Assembly: GCF_009873495.1 (NCBI RefSeq) | Contig: NZ_CP046704.1 | Location: 62,001-126,000, forward strand | Source: Nostoc sp. ATCC 53789 | GTDB lineage: Bacteria > Cyanobacteriota > Cyanobacteriia > Cyanobacteriales > Nostocaceae | Direction of reading: 5' to 3' | DNA: 64,000 nucleotides | Shown: piece by piece, positions 36,677 through 48,144 of the stretch | Layout of the letters: the number at the start of each line of letters is the position of its first letter | Position numbering within the stretch: the stretch's first letter is position 1 | The notes under the pieces: generated by a model | Databases searched by the model: none | The model's input: the letters and a program-made list of their open reading frames with translations, nothing else | Told to the model about the DNA's origin: nothing | Made by a program: the position numbers and the translations under genes

Positions 36677-37344
36677 ACAACGCGGCTCAAATAGTACGAA
36701 CAATCTTCTCCTTTAAAAAGATAAGCGATAATGTAGCCAGATGTAGGAAGATTTTCACTATTTTCAGGAATCGCAGTTCTGCCCAAGAGCGACCACAGTT
36801 GTAACTGATGGCAACAGAGGGCTACCAATTATTTTTAGTGATGGCAGCCAACAGAACATGGTTGCTGGCGATGGTGTGCTGATGAGAGTAAACCTGTAAA
36901 CCTGGGGATAAATAAAGCGACACCAGACAGCCCGTCCTAGACATTGCTCAAGCAGGGTGTAGTCCACATCGCCTCTCCAATCAATTCTCTCTCTTATTGC
37001 CGAAAGTTCTGCTGATGTAGGCTATTGGAGTGATGGGGTGGGGTGTTGGGGGAAATCTGGCGCGAAGATTCGGTTTGGGAGTTTTTGTGTTAGAAAAGCT
37101 ACTGTTGAGGGAAAACTGAAAACAAGACCCTGTTTTGAAGACTTTGATTGTAATTCATCAGCCGAACGCTACAAATTACACAACAGAATTGGCAACGCAT
37201 ACATGAGTTCAATTCATAGTATTTGTGTACTATTTATTGACAAATAAGTACTTGTTGCTAAAATCTTTTAACAAGTCAGGGTAAGTTAAGTTAGTAATTT
37301 TTTAGAAATGAAATTGCGAAAAAGCAATCTAATTAGGGATTCTC
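36677..37344. repeat. Gene-poor stretch with partial 186-bp repeat (copy 3)
   Basis: 668 bases without a gene. 36915-37035 matches the first two thirds of the 186-bp repeat (CCAGACAGCCCGTCCTAGAC, GCTGATGTAGGCTATTGGAG). At 37150-37180 a 31-base word (GTAATTCATCAGCC...CTACAAATTACA) recurs after the WD40 gene at 24070-24100. The region looks like stacked relics. Confidence 0.65.
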
Positions 37345-38682
37345 ATGCAAGATTTATCAAATATTGACTTATTTTATGCTTATTTAGACTTAGAAATTAA
37401 TACTGAAAATAATATATACCGCATCGGATTGGTATCTCTGAACTTAACAAAAAATTTCTATCAAGAGAATCTAAATCAAGCTTACGAAGAAATGAGGAAG
37501 CTGAAAAATAGTAATTTATCAGTATGCGGTCATAACTTCCGCCGCTTTGATTACCCTTATCTGATTGAGCAAGAACCGCAATTATCTTCTTGGCATATAA
37601 TTGACACTTTAGAACTATCAATACTCGCTTTCCCTCTACAGCATTCCCATAAGCTAAATAAAGACTATAAGCAAAGTGAATATTCAAGTAATAATCCCGT
37701 AGAAGACGCACAGGCAACTCGATTATTACTTGGTCAACAATTAGAAGCACTATTTAAAAAGCCTGATGAAGTACAACAGGTATATATTTGGCTCCTGACT
37801 TGTGGTTGCGAAGATGCAGACCTTGCATATCAACAATTTTTCAGTGATAACCTTGGTTTGAAGATTGAACAACCCGCCATAGAAATGCTGCCAGAAACAA
37901 TGCTAAAGGGAATAAATCAATCCTATTTGCAGCAGCTAGGGTCTAGTCCACAAACTTATGATTTTGAGACAAGATTATGCGTGGCGGGATTACTGGCTTG
38001 GAACTATGAGTGCAATACCAATGAATCGAAGCAGGTTTTTTGTGATTGGCTCAGACATTTAAATGGTTTTCAAGCTGTACTTGAGAATTTGCGTCCTTTA
38101 AGTACAGATGAATTCGCTATCAGCTCTTACTTGGAATATTTTGAAATTCCCAGTTTTCGACCTTTGCAGGAAGAAGCTGTCCAAGCAATTATTAATAATG
38201 AGCGTCCACTTGTTCTCATGCCTACTGGTGGTGGTAAATCTTTATGCTATCAATTACCAGCTTTCATGTTCCACGAAAGGCACAAAGCACTGACTGTTGT
38301 CATTTCACCGCTACAAGCACTAATGGCAGATCAGGTAGCAGATTTAGAACAAGCTGGGTTTTTCTTCGCCACCTTCATTAATGGTAATCTCTCAGCAGCA
38401 GAACGTCGTCAGCGATTATCAGAACTGCGTTCTGGTTCCAAAGGTTTGCTGTACATCAGCCCTGAGCAATTGCGGTCAATGAGTATTCGAGCATTGTTAG
38501 AACAACGCCCTCCGGTTCTTTGGGTGATTGATGAGGCTCACTGTGTTAGCCAATGGGGCCACGATTTTCGTCCCGATTACCGTTACATCCCGAAATTTAT
38601 TTATGAATTATATCAAGAGCGGCAGCTTGCAATGCCTTTGTTAGCTTTAATGACAGCAACAGCAACTGTTGCTGTTATTGAA

Positions 38683-40391
38683 CCCAGATTCCGCAGGTGC
38701 GCTCGTAAATGCTGTATTTTTGAAAATGACCTAAATGCTGCATTTTAGAAGCATGACAGCATCATTAAATATCAGGGTACAGGATATTGATCACTGCGGC
38801 ATAGTCGCAGGCATCTGTGATGAGATGAATTTAGTAGAACAAATTAACCGACTGCTGGGAACTCACTCTCAAGAAATCATCAGTGCAGGTCAAGTTGTAA
38901 AAGCAATGATTTTAAACGGATTAGGATTCGTGAGTGCGCCGTTATATTTGTTTGAAAAGTTTTTCGTAGGCAAAGCTACCGAGCATCTTTTAGGAGAAGG
39001 AATACGTCCAGAACACTTAAACGATGACCGTTTGGGTCGAGTATTGGACAAATTATATGAGGCGGGACTAACGGAAGTATTTGTGACAGTGGCGCTTTGT
39101 GCAGCACGTAAATTCGGGGTAAAAATGGACAGCCTGCACCTTGATTCAAGTTCATTCCATGTTGATGGCGATTACATTAATAACGCAACAGCAGAGGATG
39201 CGGAAGCAGGAGGAATCGAAATTACCTACGGCTATTCAAGAGATCACCGCCCAGATTTGAAACAATTTATCCTGGACTTAATGTGCAGTGGGGATGGAGA
39301 TATTCCCTTGTATTTGAGGGTCGCAGACGGTAATGAATCAGACTCAGCAATATTTGCGACCATCATCGCTGATTTTAAGCGGCAGTGGCAAATAGATGCT
39401 TTGTTTGTTGCAGATGCCGCACTTTATACGGAAGAGAACTTGCAACAAATGAAACATTTACGTTGGGTATCAAGAGTCCCAGCTACCCTAACTGCTGCAA
39501 AAATGCTGTTAGAAGACATGCCAGAAGTTGCATTTAATGACAGCGCAATGCCTGGATATCGAATTGCACCAAGTTGTAGTGAATATGGTGGTGTCAGACA
39601 GTCCTGGTTAGTTGTTGAAAGTCAAGCCAGAAAAGAAGCTGACCTCAAGCAGTTGGAAAAACGTTTAATTAAAAAGTTATCAGTTGCCCAATCCGAACTT
39701 CGGCAGTTGTCAAACCAAGAATTTGCTTGCTCAAAAGATGCTCTGATTGCGGCACAACGGCTCAGTTCTAAGTTGCCCTTACACCAACTGGCTAATATCC
39801 AGGTTAAGGAAGTAAAAAAACATACTGGACGTGGTAGACCCAGTAAGGATGCTGCCCCTACCTTTTACTACCAAGTCGATGCCACGCTAGAGCCCAAGGA
39901 AATAGCCATCGCCATCGAAACCAAACGCGCTGGAAGATTTATTTTAGCGACCAATGTCCTCGATGCCGAAGAACTCAGCGATGAAGATGTTTTACGTGAA
40001 TATAAGGCACAGCAGTCTACTGAGCGTGGTTTCCGATTTCTCAAAGACCCTTTATTTTTTACTTCCAGTGTCTTTCTCAATTCGACTGAGCGAGTTGCCG
40101 CATTAGCAATGATTATGGGTTTGTGCTTGCTTGTTTATAGTCTGGGTCAAAGAGCTTTACGTCAAGCCTTAGAACGGGCAAAAAAAACTATTGATAATCA
40201 GTTGGGTAAACCAACTTCTACTCCCACCTTACGTTGGGTGTTCCAATGTTTTATGTCAATTCATTTGGTTACCGTCTCCCAAATCAAGCAAATTGCCAAC
40301 TTAACCCATGAAAGGCAATGGATTCTTCAGTTTTTTGGCGCTCCTTGTCGAAAATATTATCTTCTTTCTTAACTAACCTGCGGAATGTGGG
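38683..40391 (+). mobile_element. IS1634-family-like insertion sequence
   Basis: 1709 bp. Imperfect 15-bp inverted ends: CCCAGATTCCGCAGG at 38683 and the complement of CCCACATTCCGCAGG at 40377-40391. A 6-bp target duplication ATTGAA flanks it at 38677-38682 and 40392-40397. It carries one transposase gene. Ends and duplication are intact, so insertion is recent. Confidence 0.94.
38753..40372 (+). CDS. IS1634-like DDE transposase
   Basis: 539 residues from ATG 38753 (MTASLNIRVQDIDHCGIVAG). It begins with a DUF4277-type N-terminus typical of this family. The catalytic region includes MDSLHLDSSSFHVDGDY, LFVADAALYTEENL (second Asp) and EYKAQQSTERGFRFLKDPLF with the final Glu. Length is normal and no damage is seen, so it may be active. 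Confidence 0.9.
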   Translation: MTASLNIRVQDIDHCGIVAGICDEMNLVEQINRLLGTHSQEIISAGQVVKAMILNGLGFVSAPLYLFEKFFVGKATEHLLGEGIRPEHLNDDRLGRVLDKLYEAGLTEVFVTVALCAARKFGVKMDSLHLDSSSFHVDGDYINNATAEDAEAGGIEITYGYSRDHRPDLKQFILDLMCSGDGDIPLYLRVADGNESDSAIFATIIADFKRQWQIDALFVADAALYTEENLQQMKHLRWVSRVPATLTAAKMLLEDMPEVAFNDSAMPGYRIAPSCSEYGGVRQSWLVVESQARKEADLKQLEKRLIKKLSVAQSELRQLSNQEFACSKDALIAAQRLSSKLPLHQLANIQVKEVKKHTGRGRPSKDAAPTFYYQVDATLEPKEIAIAIETKRAGRFILATNVLDAEELSDEDVLREYKAQQSTERGFRFLKDPLFFTSSVFLNSTERVAALAMIMGLCLLVYSLGQRALRQALERAKKTIDNQLGKPTSTPTLRWVFQCFMSIHLVTVSQIKQIANLTHERQWILQFFGAPCRKYYLLS

Positions 40392-43300
40392 ATTGAAGAT
40401 ATTAAAGAGCTATTTGCCCAACATAAACTAAATATTAATCGTAAAATTGATGGGGCAATAACAAGAGATAATCTAACTTTTAATGTGATTTCAGTAGCAG
40501 GGAATAAAGAGCAAGTTTTGTTGAATCAAGTAAAAGAAGCTCTTAAACTAGGTGGTAGTACACTGATTTACACTACTACACGCAAAAATGCCCAAAAGCT
40601 AGCAGAAACTCTTAAACAAAGTCACATTGAAGCAAAATATTATCATGGGAAACTTGCAAAAGAACAAAAACAACAAGTTTTGCAAGAATTCAAATCAGGT
40701 AAATTGAATGTAGTTACTGCAACTTGTGCTTTTGGTATGGGCATAAACCGTAAAGATGTACGCGCTGTCATTCACCATTGCATGAGCGCCAATTTAGAAG
40801 GTTACATCCAAGAGGCTGGACGGGCAGGACGTGATGGAGAGCCAGCAGTTTGTACTTTACTCTTTGATCCAAAAGATGCTGATACAGTTTTTTGTTTGCA
40901 AAGTTTGAACCAACTGAGTGAACAAGATTTGAAAAATGTCTTGATCTCGACTAGACATATCCGCGATCGCACTTTTGGCAGCGCTAGAGATGATTGGTTT
41001 TGGGTGACAACCAATGAAATATTTGAATCAGGTGACTTTGATGAAGAATTTGGTGAAGAATCAGAACAGCAAAATACTAAAATAAAAGCAGGATTGCATT
41101 ACTTAGAAAAATTTGGTTTATTAGAACGAGCCGAGAACTTTTCAAGCTTTATCGAATTTGAACTAAGCCATAATACCTTTGCTGAGTCTATAGAGCAGTT
41201 TGAGGAATACAGCCGGATGAAGGATTTATCCCGGTTTGAAGCAGACAACTTTGAGCGGCTGATTCAAGCAATGCACATAGCGAAAGCTTATTGTAATAGC
41301 AATGATCAACCGTTTCCCCTCGACCGTCTCAGTGATGAAGCTGGAATTAGCTTACATGACCTGACTGCCAGAATCCGTGAACTGCAAAAGGCTGAAGTCT
41401 GTTCTTTTGAAATACCCATTACACTTGTGATTACCAAGGGTGTAAGAGGAGATGCCCGTAATAATCATGAACGCATTCGCCAGTTAGAAGACGAATTACT
41501 CAAAGTGCTTAATGAGTTATTTGGTAATCAAAATGAAATACAAATAAATCTGCGTGGACTTGCTTCTCGACTTGACCCAGACAATAGTAAAAAAATCAGA
41601 GCATCCAACATCATAGATATTTTGGAAGGTTGGGTTGCTCAAAAATGGCTAAAGTTAAGTAGAATTTCTAGTGATGTGGTTCGCTTAGGAGAAATGGAAG
41701 TTGCAGAGCATTTACCTGAGCATAAAATTCTCACAACTACAGTATTGGAAGTTTTGTATCAAGCATTGAAAGATACAACAGGGGCGAGATTACCTCTGAA
41801 GTACGAATTAGGTAAACTTGCTAAAGAAGTTACCCAAAAAAGCCAACTTGACTGGAATAATGAAGAGTTAGAAGTTATTCTTTTGTGGCTCCACCAGAGA
41901 AAAATCATTCGATTAAGTGATGGGCTTAATCTCTTTCAACAGTCGCTGAAAGTCCGTGTAATAAAAAACGCAAGTGTTTCCAGAGTAAAACGCCGTTACC
42001 CTGAAGTTGAAGCTCACTATGATGAACAAACTCGTCGCACCCATTACATGGTGAAGTATGGTCAGTTAAAGTTAGATGAACAGCGTCAGCAATTTGTTCG
42101 TGATTACTTTGGCACAAATCAAGAAGAATTCGTTTCAAAGTACCAATTTTTGGCACAAGAGATTACCAGACCGATTCTTCCAGAAGACTATAACCGTATT
42201 CTAGAACCGCTTAACCCTGCTCAAAAAGAAATTGTTTTAGCTTCAGACCCAACAATGGCAGTAATCGCAGGCCCTGGTTCTGGCAAAACAAGAACTATTG
42301 TTCACCGGATTGCTTATCTTGTAAAGGTTAAGCGAGTTGAGCTGAAGCGTATTCTTGTTTTAGCTTACAACCGTAATGCAGTTAGAGAATTACGGTTGCG
42401 GTTACGTAATTTGATTGGCGAACAAGCATCACGAATTCGGGTCTTTACTTTCCACGGTTTAGCCTTATCACTTTTGGGACGGACGGTAGGTGAATACAGA
42501 GGAACTCAGACAATAAATTTTGATCGGCTTTTGGTTGAAGCTTGCGAATTAATTGAAAAAGGCGAAGAATTTGAAGATGCAGATGAAGATACTCAGGCAC
42601 GACGAATTCAATTATTAGGAAAATTAGAATATATCTTTGTTGATGAATACCAAGATGTAACTGAGAAAGAATATCGTTTAATTAAGTCAATTTCTGGCTT
42701 AAATCAATCTGAGGATAAAACACAGTCGGTACAAATTAATCTCTGTGTTATTGGAGATGATGACCAAAATGTTTTTACGTTTAAAGGTGCCGATACTAGA
42801 TATATCCTTCAATTCCAAGAAGAGTATAAAGCAAAACGATTACTACTTAACGAAAATTACCGCTCTACAGAAAATATTATTGAAACTGCTAATTGTCTTA
42901 TACAAAATAACTTAATACGCTGTAAACAGGCTCCAGAAGAGCAAGTTCGTATTAACTCCGAACGCCAAGGATTAAGAGGAGAGGCAGTCTCCGCTTTAAA
43001 GTTCAATAATTTATCACGACAAGCAGGATGGATTAAAGACAAAATTCAATCTTGGGTCAACGTAGGGATTGCTCCTCATGAAATCGCTATTTTAGCTATT
43101 CGTTGGGATGATTTGAGTCCTATCCGCTTGCTTTTAGAAAGAGAAAGTATATCTACTTATGCCCTAAAAAATAATACTATTCCACTATTAAAAAACCGTT
43201 GCACTCGTTTACTAATTAATGCTTTACAGAAAGACTATAGCCTAGTTTTAAATCCTGAAGAATTAGTTCAGAAAAGATTTGAGGCGTTTTTTAAACGTAC

Positions 43301-44249
43301 TGGTCGTAGCTTAACAGAACCTACTGTTAAAATCTTAATAAATATTGCTAGAGATTTAGATAAAGAACGAGGCTATGGGTTTGAAGATATTGTACTACCT
43401 ATTAGCGTTGATGAAATATTGACTGCTATATTTGAGTTTAATGAAAATGGTGAATCCTTCCTAGAAGATAACTCAGTCTTAGTTACTAGCTGTCATGGTT
43501 CAAAAGGTTTGGAGTTCCGTAAAGTCATACTTTTAGGTGATGGATTTAAAACTAATTGTAATGAGATGGAATCAGAACGACGACTCTTTTATGTTGCTAT
43601 GACTCGCGCCAAAGAAGAATTAATTGTTTGTTCTACTCAGCAGAATTTATTTGTACAGCAAGCTGGTTTAACTTCAGAGGTTATTGATTATAGTGAGACT
43701 CAACTTCCTCAGTTAATGCGTTACTTTGATTTAGCTCCAAGTAATGTTTATTTAGGATATGAAAACACTCAAAATAGACAAAATGTTATTAAAAAGTTAT
43801 GTGAGGGTGATGTTATTGAGTTAAGAGGAAATAACCATAATAATGCTTGGAGAATTTTCACACCAAATAATAATGAAATTGGTCGTCTATCAAAGAGGGG
43901 AACACAACTTCTTAAGCATAAAGGTATTTTTCCTGGACAGTTCCAGTTTCAGCCTGGTGAAGTAACAGTCCGATATCTATATCACCATACTAAGAGAGAT
44001 GACATAACAGGAAAAATTTCGGAGAATTGGTTTGTTGTGATTCCACAAATTCGAGTATGTAGAAATGCCAAGAAGAGTGATTTGAGATAGGCTAACTCCG
44101 CACAAAGAAGCTAATAAAACCCCCAAATATTACCGCATCCTAGACGGCATTTGTGACTTTGAACAGATGCCAAGGCTTACAAGGATTTATGCGAAAGACA
44201 TGGTTGCCGTGATTGATTTAAACTCGCTTTAACCTAATAAAAGATAATC

Positions 44250-45002
44250 GTGAAAACTGAATTACCTCCATTAACTAATTGTGTTCTATTCTTTGTAGCT
44301 GTCATAAGTGTGGTGTATTTATATAGCAGCATAGCTCAAAGAAAATTAATTAAAAAGCAACGAAAAGTAGAAAGACCTAAATCTAGTTTTGGCTTTTTGA
44401 TATTATGGAATCAAATTTTGTTAATTTCCTTTTTTTCTGTAACCTATATTATAGGATGGGATGCACCCTCAGTTGGTTTAAAACTTGAAATATTACCAGT
44501 ATTTTCCTTAATGATTGGCTTGGGTTTCTATTGTATATTTGTGTTATTTTTAAATAAAATTCTAAATCTTTTGAGAGTCAGCCAAATTGTAGAAAATGAT
44601 GCTTATCTCGTTACTTTAAGGCTTATGCCCCGACAAAAGCTTCAGAAAACATTATTTATTATTGCCGTATGTATATTAAATCCAATAACAGAAGAGTTGA
44701 TATTTCGTGGAGTACTAGTACATCAATTAAGCCTATATACAAATAATTATTACTTGGCAATTTTTTTGGGATTGTTTGTAAGTGTTGGGAATCATATTTA
44801 TCAAGGAAGACTGCATATTATTACGCATATTGTTTTTTATATTTTCACTGTAACATTGCTTTATTCAGATGTAGGACTTATTGGGTCTATAGGTTTTCAC
44901 TTAGCAGGAGATATTTACCCGTTCATGTGGCTTAAATATCAGGTTAATAACTATAAACAACGAAGAAGGGAGGAACGCAGAGCTAAATATGTTTCCAATT
45001 AG
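44250..45002 (+). CDS. CPBP-family intramembrane metalloprotease
   Basis: 250 residues from a GTG at 44250 with a weak ribosome site. Several membrane spans (FLILWNQILLISFFSVTYII, LPVFSLMIGLGFYCIFVLF). The CPBP motif PITEELIFRGVL holds EExxxR, and SVGNHIYQGRLH and GSIGFHLAGD supply the His ligands. The family includes CAAX-type and bacteriocin-immunity proteases. Confidence 0.8.
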   Translation: MKTELPPLTNCVLFFVAVISVVYLYSSIAQRKLIKKQRKVERPKSSFGFLILWNQILLISFFSVTYIIGWDAPSVGLKLEILPVFSLMIGLGFYCIFVLFLNKILNLLRVSQIVENDAYLVTLRLMPRQKLQKTLFIIAVCILNPITEELIFRGVLVHQLSLYTNNYYLAIFLGLFVSVGNHIYQGRLHIITHIVFYIFTVTLLYSDVGLIGSIGFHLAGDIYPFMWLKYQVNNYKQRRREERRAKYVSN

Positions 45003-45044
45003 AATATCAGACACAGTGAGTAAGAAAATTTGGAGATGGAGAAA

Positions 45045-45081
45045 GTAGCGACACCGGACAGCCCGTCGTAGACATCGCTCT
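45045..45081. repeat. 186-bp repeat, 5' fragment (copy 4)
   Basis: Only the first ~37 bases of the repeat (GTAGCGACACCGGACAGCCC, then GTAGACATCGCTCT). The bases just before (GGAGATGGAGAAAGTAGCG) also match copy 1. A further weak match to this block is near 55688-55722. Confidence 0.7.
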
Positions 45082-45163
45082 CAAACTGGGGTAATCGCTC
45101 TAGTAAAATCAAAAACCACCCACATGATGTAAGTGGATATCAAAAGAGATTATGTATTTTTTA

Positions 45164-46123
45164 TCAGTTACCAAACAGTTTATTAAGCACATCAGCTAGA
45201 CGGTAGCCTGCCAAGCTCATCCGGCGTTCTGCTATTGGTTTGGCGGTAGCAGCATAATTTGGCGGTAACGGCTTTCCATCATTTTTATCCGTGCTGCCAG
45301 AAAGTTTGCCATTGAGATATGCTTTTTGTTTTGCTATCCTAAAACTCTCCAATTTTGCCCAATTATTAAATTGAGTTTCTCTTAACTCTGGCAATTTACT
45401 GCGTTGATAGTCGGCTCTTATCTTGGTTGCGGTGTTGCGAACAGTTTGAAAATTTTCTGAGCCAAGTATGAGGTCATCCCAGAATTTATGTAAACTAATT
45501 GTTTGACCATCTGGATTAACTCTAATATAAAAACGTGTACCACCTCTATCACCTTCTGGTTCTGGATACTCGTTAGTTATTAATTTGGTAGTATGCAATG
45601 GCTGATGCACATCTCCTACTAGATGGAATAGCCAGCATATTGCAACTGCTTTTTCGCTGTTGGTGGCATTACTTTGAATAATATCAAGATTTTTTTGAAA
45701 AGCAAATATAATATTTTCTTCACCGGGAATTTCACGAGGAATTGAATTTGAAGAACTGCCTGGTTGATAAGGAAAATTTATGTAGTGCCAAGTTGGGCGA
45801 TCAAATGTTTGATTGCCACGAGCTTCATCTGGCCATTTTGCCGCCCACATAAATAAGTACAAATTTTTATTTTCAGCAGAAATATTAGATTGTTTGAGGG
45901 AATTCCACTGCTGCTCAAATTTAGAGTATTCAGGGTGTTCCTTCAAAATGGCAACCATTTTCTCAATTACTTCTTGATGATTCTGCGAGAGTTCCCTGTA
46001 AGCGATCGCTCCTGAAACCATGTGTCCAGCCTTATTCCAAGCAAAAGCTGGGTACTGCCAAACCAAGATTGTTGATAATACTGTCAATAAAGAAAACTTA
46101 GCGAAAGAATGTAACTTCAGCAT
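45164..46123 (-). CDS. Secreted S1/P1-family nuclease
   Basis: 319 residues. Signal peptide (FSLLTVLSTILVWQYPAFA) cleaved before Trp in WNKAGHMVSG, where the new N-terminal Trp binds zinc, as in P1 nuclease. Other ligands are in WAAKWPDEAR, HLVGDVHQPLH and GTRFYIRV. It degrades single-stranded DNA and RNA in the periplasm or outside the cell. The 46124-46476 gap holds its promoter and nothing else recognised. Confidence 0.92.
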   Translation of the reverse strand: MLKLHSFAKFSLLTVLSTILVWQYPAFAWNKAGHMVSGAIAYRELSQNHQEVIEKMVAILKEHPEYSKFEQQWNSLKQSNISAENKNLYLFMWAAKWPDEARGNQTFDRPTWHYINFPYQPGSSSNSIPREIPGEENIIFAFQKNLDIIQSNATNSEKAVAICWLFHLVGDVHQPLHTTKLITNEYPEPEGDRGGTRFYIRVNPDGQTISLHKFWDDLILGSENFQTVRNTATKIRADYQRSKLPELRETQFNNWAKLESFRIAKQKAYLNGKLSGSTDKNDGKPLPPNYAATAKPIAERRMSLAGYRLADVLNKLFGN

Positions 46124-46476
46124 AAAATTCTTTGTTAAAAAATACAGCTAAAGTATAGGTTGCATTCAGGTAAGTTAGGGTTAAATTTGCATGAAAAAAA
46201 TAAATCACCCTACACAATACTCATATATTTCAATAAACAGAGCTGTACATTAACGAGTTTAAGGGTGTGATCGCATCTATTACCCTATGAATGAGTCATT
46301 TACCTCCAAGAATTTAGGTTCAGAACCACTTAAAAAATATTCCTGCTTAGAGTAAATAATTTTACATATTTTTCATTATTACGGATATGCACTGAGGTTT
46401 ATTGCAATTCCGTATGACTAAAATGCAACAAACAATATAGCATTAGCTACTTAAGGTAGTGGGTCAAGCTTGCTCA

Positions 46477-46725
46477 ATGACTATCAAAAAACCCTTGGCT
46501 TTCAAACAGCCACAGGTAGGGCATATCATTCGTGATTTGCGACTTTTGGCTGGGTTAACGCAAGAACAGTTTGCAGCCACTCTCGGCGTGACATATACCA
46601 CGATTAATCGTTGGGAGAATGGACGCTCTAAACCGTCGCCGATGGCGAAGAAGCTTATTGAACAGAAGCTTAATGAGATGGGCGCTCAGGGTGAGGATTT
46701 GTTAACTAAATATTTGCCAAATTAG
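46477..46725 (+). CDS. XRE-family HTH regulator
   Basis: 82 residues from ATG 46477. A single HTH (HIIRDLRLLAGLTQEQFAAT, then VTYTTINRWENGRSKPSP). Small stand-alone regulators of this kind often control adjacent defence or mobile genes. The pVip pair lies ~750 bases downstream, with a membrane gene between. Confidence 0.87.
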   Translation: MTIKKPLAFKQPQVGHIIRDLRLLAGLTQEQFAATLGVTYTTINRWENGRSKPSPMAKKLIEQKLNEMGAQGEDLLTKYLPN

Positions 46726-46835
46726 TTATTTACTCAGTTTCTGTGTGAGCGGTAAATATAGCTCTAATAGCCCACTTGTTCTAGTTTTTATATCCAACTG
46801 TTGATTGTAATTGTAAACATCAGGTGAGGCATCTA

Positions 46836-47354
46836 ATGAACGGTAATACAAACATGAGAACTACTCAGCAAGTCACGGAAATTACAGGCGCTCCCGCCCA
46901 AGTTTGGGGAAACGTGTTAGTTCCAGCAAGAGGAACAATTCTTGTCAAAGTTACAGGTGATACTCTTGTTGGGACAACAAAAACTGGGTTAGAAAAGAGA
47001 GAGACTTGGATACGCATTCAAAATATTGATTCAGCAGAAACATTAGAAGCCCCTATTTATGCTTTATTGGGTTTTGGAGGATTCCTAGCTTTTTCATCTT
47101 TGGGTGCATTCAGCAACTCTTCTGTACTAGGTTTAATTTTACTTGTTGCAGCAGTCGCCCTAATTGTCTATGCAATAACTAATAAACGTCGATATCTAGC
47201 AATTCATAGTTATCGTACTTCAATTGTTGTTTTTATGAATAAGTCCCCAGAACTTTATCAGCAATTTGCTATGAATGTGCTGGCATTATCGCGCAAACTA
47301 AATACACCCAGTAATACACAAACAAGACAGCCTCAAACCCAAATTCAACCTTAG
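46836..47354 (+). CDS. Two-TM membrane protein of unknown function
   Basis: 172 residues from ATG 46836, with GGTGAGG upstream as ribosome site. A soluble N-terminal half (NVLVPARGTILVKVTGDTLV), two membrane segments (IYALLGFGGFLAFSSLGAF and LGLILLVAAVALIVYAI), then a basic cytoplasmic tail. No family recognised. Between XRE and the pVip pair. Confidence 0.6.
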   Translation: MNGNTNMRTTQQVTEITGAPAQVWGNVLVPARGTILVKVTGDTLVGTTKTGLEKRETWIRIQNIDSAETLEAPIYALLGFGGFLAFSSLGAFSNSSVLGLILLVAAVALIVYAITNKRRYLAIHSYRTSIVVFMNKSPELYQQFAMNVLALSRKLNTPSNTQTRQPQTQIQP

Positions 47355-47475
47355 TTGATGAAGTCTATGTATATGAATCCCAGGATAAGAAATATAAATT
47401 TAAGCTCCACTAAAAGAAATTGCGATCGCTTCCAAATTCTTAGAGTAAATTTACAAAACATAAGGTAAGGAATAT

Positions 47476-48111
47476 ATGAATAAGTTTCCTTTTTTAGTAT
47501 TTGAAGGATTAGATGGGGCTGGTAAAACTACTCTGGCAGAGCTATTTTCTAAGCGTCACAATTTTTCTTATTACAGCAGCATACCGCCTGAGTTAATTGC
47601 TTTACGAGAGCAAATAGCTGATACCCATTCTCCAATTACCACGTTTCATTTTTATACTTTGTGTAACCTTATGCGTAGCCATGAGTATGCATTAAAGTTG
47701 AATAATTCAGGCGTTGTGGCTGACAGATATGTGTTTTCTACTCTTGCTTACCACAGCCTGTTAATGAAACAAGACTTGTCTTGTCATTTCCGCATATTGC
47801 AATCAGAACAAAAATTTTTACTACCTGACGTTATTGTTTATGTGACAGCCTCTCAGCCTGTAATTTGCCAGCGTATTGCCAAGCGAAGTCAGGAAGTTCC
47901 TATGCAATGGTATGGGGATAAAGTTTCTGTTGAATACAACCTTATTGAATCATATAAGCGTATATTTTCACTAGTTGACATACCAATCTTGCAGATTGAT
48001 ACGACTAATTCTGATCCTGAGCAAGCTTATTCTACTTTGTGCTATGAACTGCACAGAATTGGTCAAAATATACCCATCATTCAGTCTACAGATTTTGCAT
48101 TAACTAGCTAA
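47476..48111 (+). CDS. Thymidylate kinase-like nucleotide kinase (pVip partner)
   Basis: 211 residues. Walker A EGLDGAGKTTLAELF near residues 10-24 and the DRY box VVADRYVFSTLAYHS. NMP kinases of this type are often beside prokaryotic viperins, where they are thought to supply or recharge the nucleotide triphosphate substrate or product. It ends 33 bases before the pVip gene. AAGGTAAGG precedes the ATG. Probably co-transcribed with pVip. Confidence 0.83.
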   Translation: MNKFPFLVFEGLDGAGKTTLAELFSKRHNFSYYSSIPPELIALREQIADTHSPITTFHFYTLCNLMRSHEYALKLNNSGVVADRYVFSTLAYHSLLMKQDLSCHFRILQSEQKFLLPDVIVYVTASQPVICQRIAKRSQEVPMQWYGDKVSVEYNLIESYKRIFSLVDIPILQIDTTNSDPEQAYSTLCYELHRIGQNIPIIQSTDFALTS

Positions 48112-48144
48112 CTTCAACTTTTCAATTTACCAAAAAATATTATC

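Larger units (their letters stand above)
37345..44090 (+). pseudogene. Exonuclease-RecQ-UvrD fusion, split by an IS
   Basis: Removing the IS (38683-40391) and one ATTGAA copy gives one open frame of 1676 residues. N-terminus: DEDD-type exonuclease (YLDLE, GHNFRRFDYPYL, NPVEDAQATRLLL). Then a RecQ-type helicase (LMPTGGGKSLCYQLP, DEAHCVSQWGHDFRPDY, YIQEAGRAGRDGEP). Then a UvrD/Rep helicase (AGPGSGKTRTIV, FVDEYQDVTEKEY, LNENYRSTENI, SCHGSKGLEF, LFYVAMTRAKEE). Two helicases and a nuclease in one chain suggest DNA repair or antiphage defence. The insertion lies after RecQ motif III. The downstream 1201-residue part stays open. Confidence 0.87.

Noticed and set aside
44091..44249. Short open stretch ending in AKDMVAVIDLNSL.
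   Set aside because: Too short, no start and no recognised family; possibly a relic but not supportable.
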